Assembly (NCBI RefSeq): GCF_035938995.1
Contig: NZ_DASZGI010000306.1
Coordinates: 1 to 24,870, forward strand
Direction: 5' to 3'
DNA: 24,870 bases
Source of the DNA: DASZGI01 sp035938995
GTDB taxonomy: Bacteria; Actinomycetota; Actinomycetes; Streptomycetales; Catenulisporaceae
Part shown: one piece after another, positions 23,819 to 24,870 of the stretch
Numbering within the stretch: the first letter of the stretch is position 1
How the letters are laid out: every line of letters starts with the position of its first letter
Position numbers and translations under genes: made by a program
The notes under the pieces: generated by a model
What the model was told of the DNA's origin: nothing
Database searches by the model: none
Seen by the model: the letters and a program-made list of their open reading frames with translations, nothing else

Positions 23819-23854
23819 CGCACGACGCACGATCAAGGTGCGCAAAGTGATCAA
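23813..23854. repeat. Three GATCAA (TTGATC) repeats at exact 18-bp spacing
   Basis: GATCAA occurs at 23813-23818, 23831-23836 and 23849-23854, so the starts are 18 bp apart each time. The sequence between them is not conserved except for runs like GCAC or GTG. The promoter-proximal copy overlaps the proposed minus-35 of fxsA, so the array may be a regulator binding site. Confidence 0.55.
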
Positions 23855-24784
23855 AGTGGGTCCGTGTGGGTGAAACCGCGCTAACCTCGCGGCTGGGACC
23901 GCAAGGGTCTCGGCCGCCGATACGCCACCTGCCGCGCCGGAAGTCAGGCGCGAACGCCGAGTCGCCGTTCGGCGGGCATGGCGACGACCGGGCGCCGTTG
24001 ACGCATCGAGGCCCGGTATCCCCCCCACCTGCTTATGCACAGACGCACTTTTTCATTTACGCAAGGCCCTGTCTAAGTCGTGCTCTTACCGTTACCCAGT
24101 TCTGCCCATAGCTTCATCTTCGCGGCGCCAGCGCTGCTAGAGGCCGCCTTGCGGCACACCGATTCCCGGCCAGCCAGGCAGTCGGCGGTGTCGCATATCA
24201 CGGACTCAGTGTCCTGGATCACAGCGTCAGCTGACCTCGACCGTCCCCGTCCACTCACGTGATAGCGACATCGTCCTCTTATCCGACGTCCCGCGCTACC
24301 CTCCGAAACAGTCCGCGCCACCACCGAACGGTGTGAGCTATCCGCCGCCTTCGCTTTCGCCTCCCGTCAGATTGGCCTAGACCTCCCGCGTGTCCGGTCG
24401 GCCGCGCACATTAACTGGACCTCAAGCGCCCGTAAATGAACGTGGCTGATCGGGCAAAGGTCTATGCCGCTGGGCTGCGTAGACGCACAATGATCCGGCG
24501 CCCTCCCACACCACGCGGGATCGCCGCAAGGCCGAATCGGTGATCACTGGTCTATACCTAAGCCAGTGCGACTCCTACCCACCACTAGCGTCGCCACCGA
24601 CTCTGCCTTGTTCGGCTCCAGACGTGGGGCCAGGGCGCGATTCGGCCACCGCCGCGGACGCGGACTCACGCCCGGGCGTGGCCGACCAATGCAGCAACTC
24701 GACAGCGGCCCGCCGCGCCCACCGGCGCTAGGCCCGGCGGGCAGGACACGACGTGCGGCGCGTGCCGCGCAAAGGAGTGATCAG
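23855..24784. other. Long intergenic region, no gene supported
   Basis: I see no reading frame here with actinomycete codon bias, a ribosome binding site and protein-like content. Base composition is visibly less GC-biased than in the flanking genes (for example the T-rich stretch at 24047-24058). The region may be a degraded insertion or long regulatory spacer. No terminal inverted repeats, tRNA or transposase fragment could be recognised by eye. Confidence 0.5.
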
Positions 24785-24870
24785 GTGTCCCGAAAGAAGA
24801 TATTCGCGCTGCTCGGCGCCACGGTCAGCGCGGCGGTCGTCGCGGTCGCCGTTCCGGTGCTCGGTGCGAG
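24785..24870 (+). CDS. Secreted protein, N-terminus only (3' truncated by window edge)
   Basis: The start is GTG 24785, preceded by a strong ribosome binding site AAAGGAG with 7-nt spacing. The 28 visible residues form a textbook Sec signal peptide: a basic start (MSRKKIF), then a hydrophobic Ala/Val/Leu core (LLGATVSAAVVAVAV), then a small-residue region (PVLGA) that could be near the cleavage site. The mature protein lies outside the window, so no function can be assigned. Confidence 0.8.
   Translation, partial: MSRKKIFALLGATVSAAVVAVAVPVLGA

Noticed and set aside
24073..24324. An 83-codon minus-strand ORF with several cysteines
   Set aside because: The Ser/Arg/Ala-rich sequence has no start context or pattern beyond chance.
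24540..24731. A 63-codon plus-strand ORF in the long intergenic region
   Set aside because: It has no ribosome binding site, no codon bias and no recognisable features.

Overview
The window is very GC-rich and strongly biased to G/C at third codon positions, with tightly packed, often overlapping genes. It encodes a NarL-type two-component system, an XRE/NB-ARC/TPR regulator, an FxSxx-COOH RiPP locus, and rare TTA leucine codons. Together these point to a filamentous actinomycete (Streptomyces or a relative such as Catenulispora or Actinospica). No sequence marker fixes the genus. No rRNA, tRNA, CRISPR array or intact transposase was seen.

Layout. (1) 1-5923: the 3' end of a cell-wall amidase, then on the minus strand an ABC transporter pair (MacB/FtsX permease plus ATPase) next to a histidine kinase/response regulator pair. 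A near-identical 16-bp dyad lies upstream of both the kinase and the ABC operon, so the two-component system probably controls itself and the transporter. (2) 6019-7364: a two-domain VOC protein whose stop codon lies in a 14-bp tandem repeat, and an ArsR-type regulator. (3) 7479-12132: a probable MTA/SAH nucleosidase overlapping by 4 bp a LuxS-like protein, a 56-bp perfect palindrome, a small convergent ORF, and a large XRE/NB-ARC/TPR regulator. (4) 12300-15662: a RibD/DHFR-family reductase divergent from a TetR regulator, a gene remnant, a small TM2-like membrane protein and an alpha/beta hydrolase. (5) 15631-23713, all minus strand: an FxSxx-COOH cyclophane RiPP locus. It holds the 55-residue precursor ending FQSFI (too short for most gene finders), the radical SAM/SPASM/HExxH maturase FxsB, the TIR-like FxsC, and a 1311-residue FxsT with MinD-like, TIR-like, NB-ARC and TPR regions. 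(6) 23855-24784 shows no convincing gene; a secreted protein begins at 24785 and runs off the window.

The most unusual object is the LuxS-like protein at 8162-9142. It reads as two tandem LuxS-like halves with complementary losses. The first half keeps the zinc signature (HSLEH and CGQYDMHS) but has Phe where LuxS has its catalytic Cys. The second half lacks the zinc signature but keeps a GCSTGEY motif matching GCRTGFY around that Cys. Its partner is the nucleosidase that makes the LuxS substrate. Both this gene and the adjacent regulator carry a TTA codon, so both may depend on the bldA tRNA if the host has that system. This is my lead candidate for an undescribed system.
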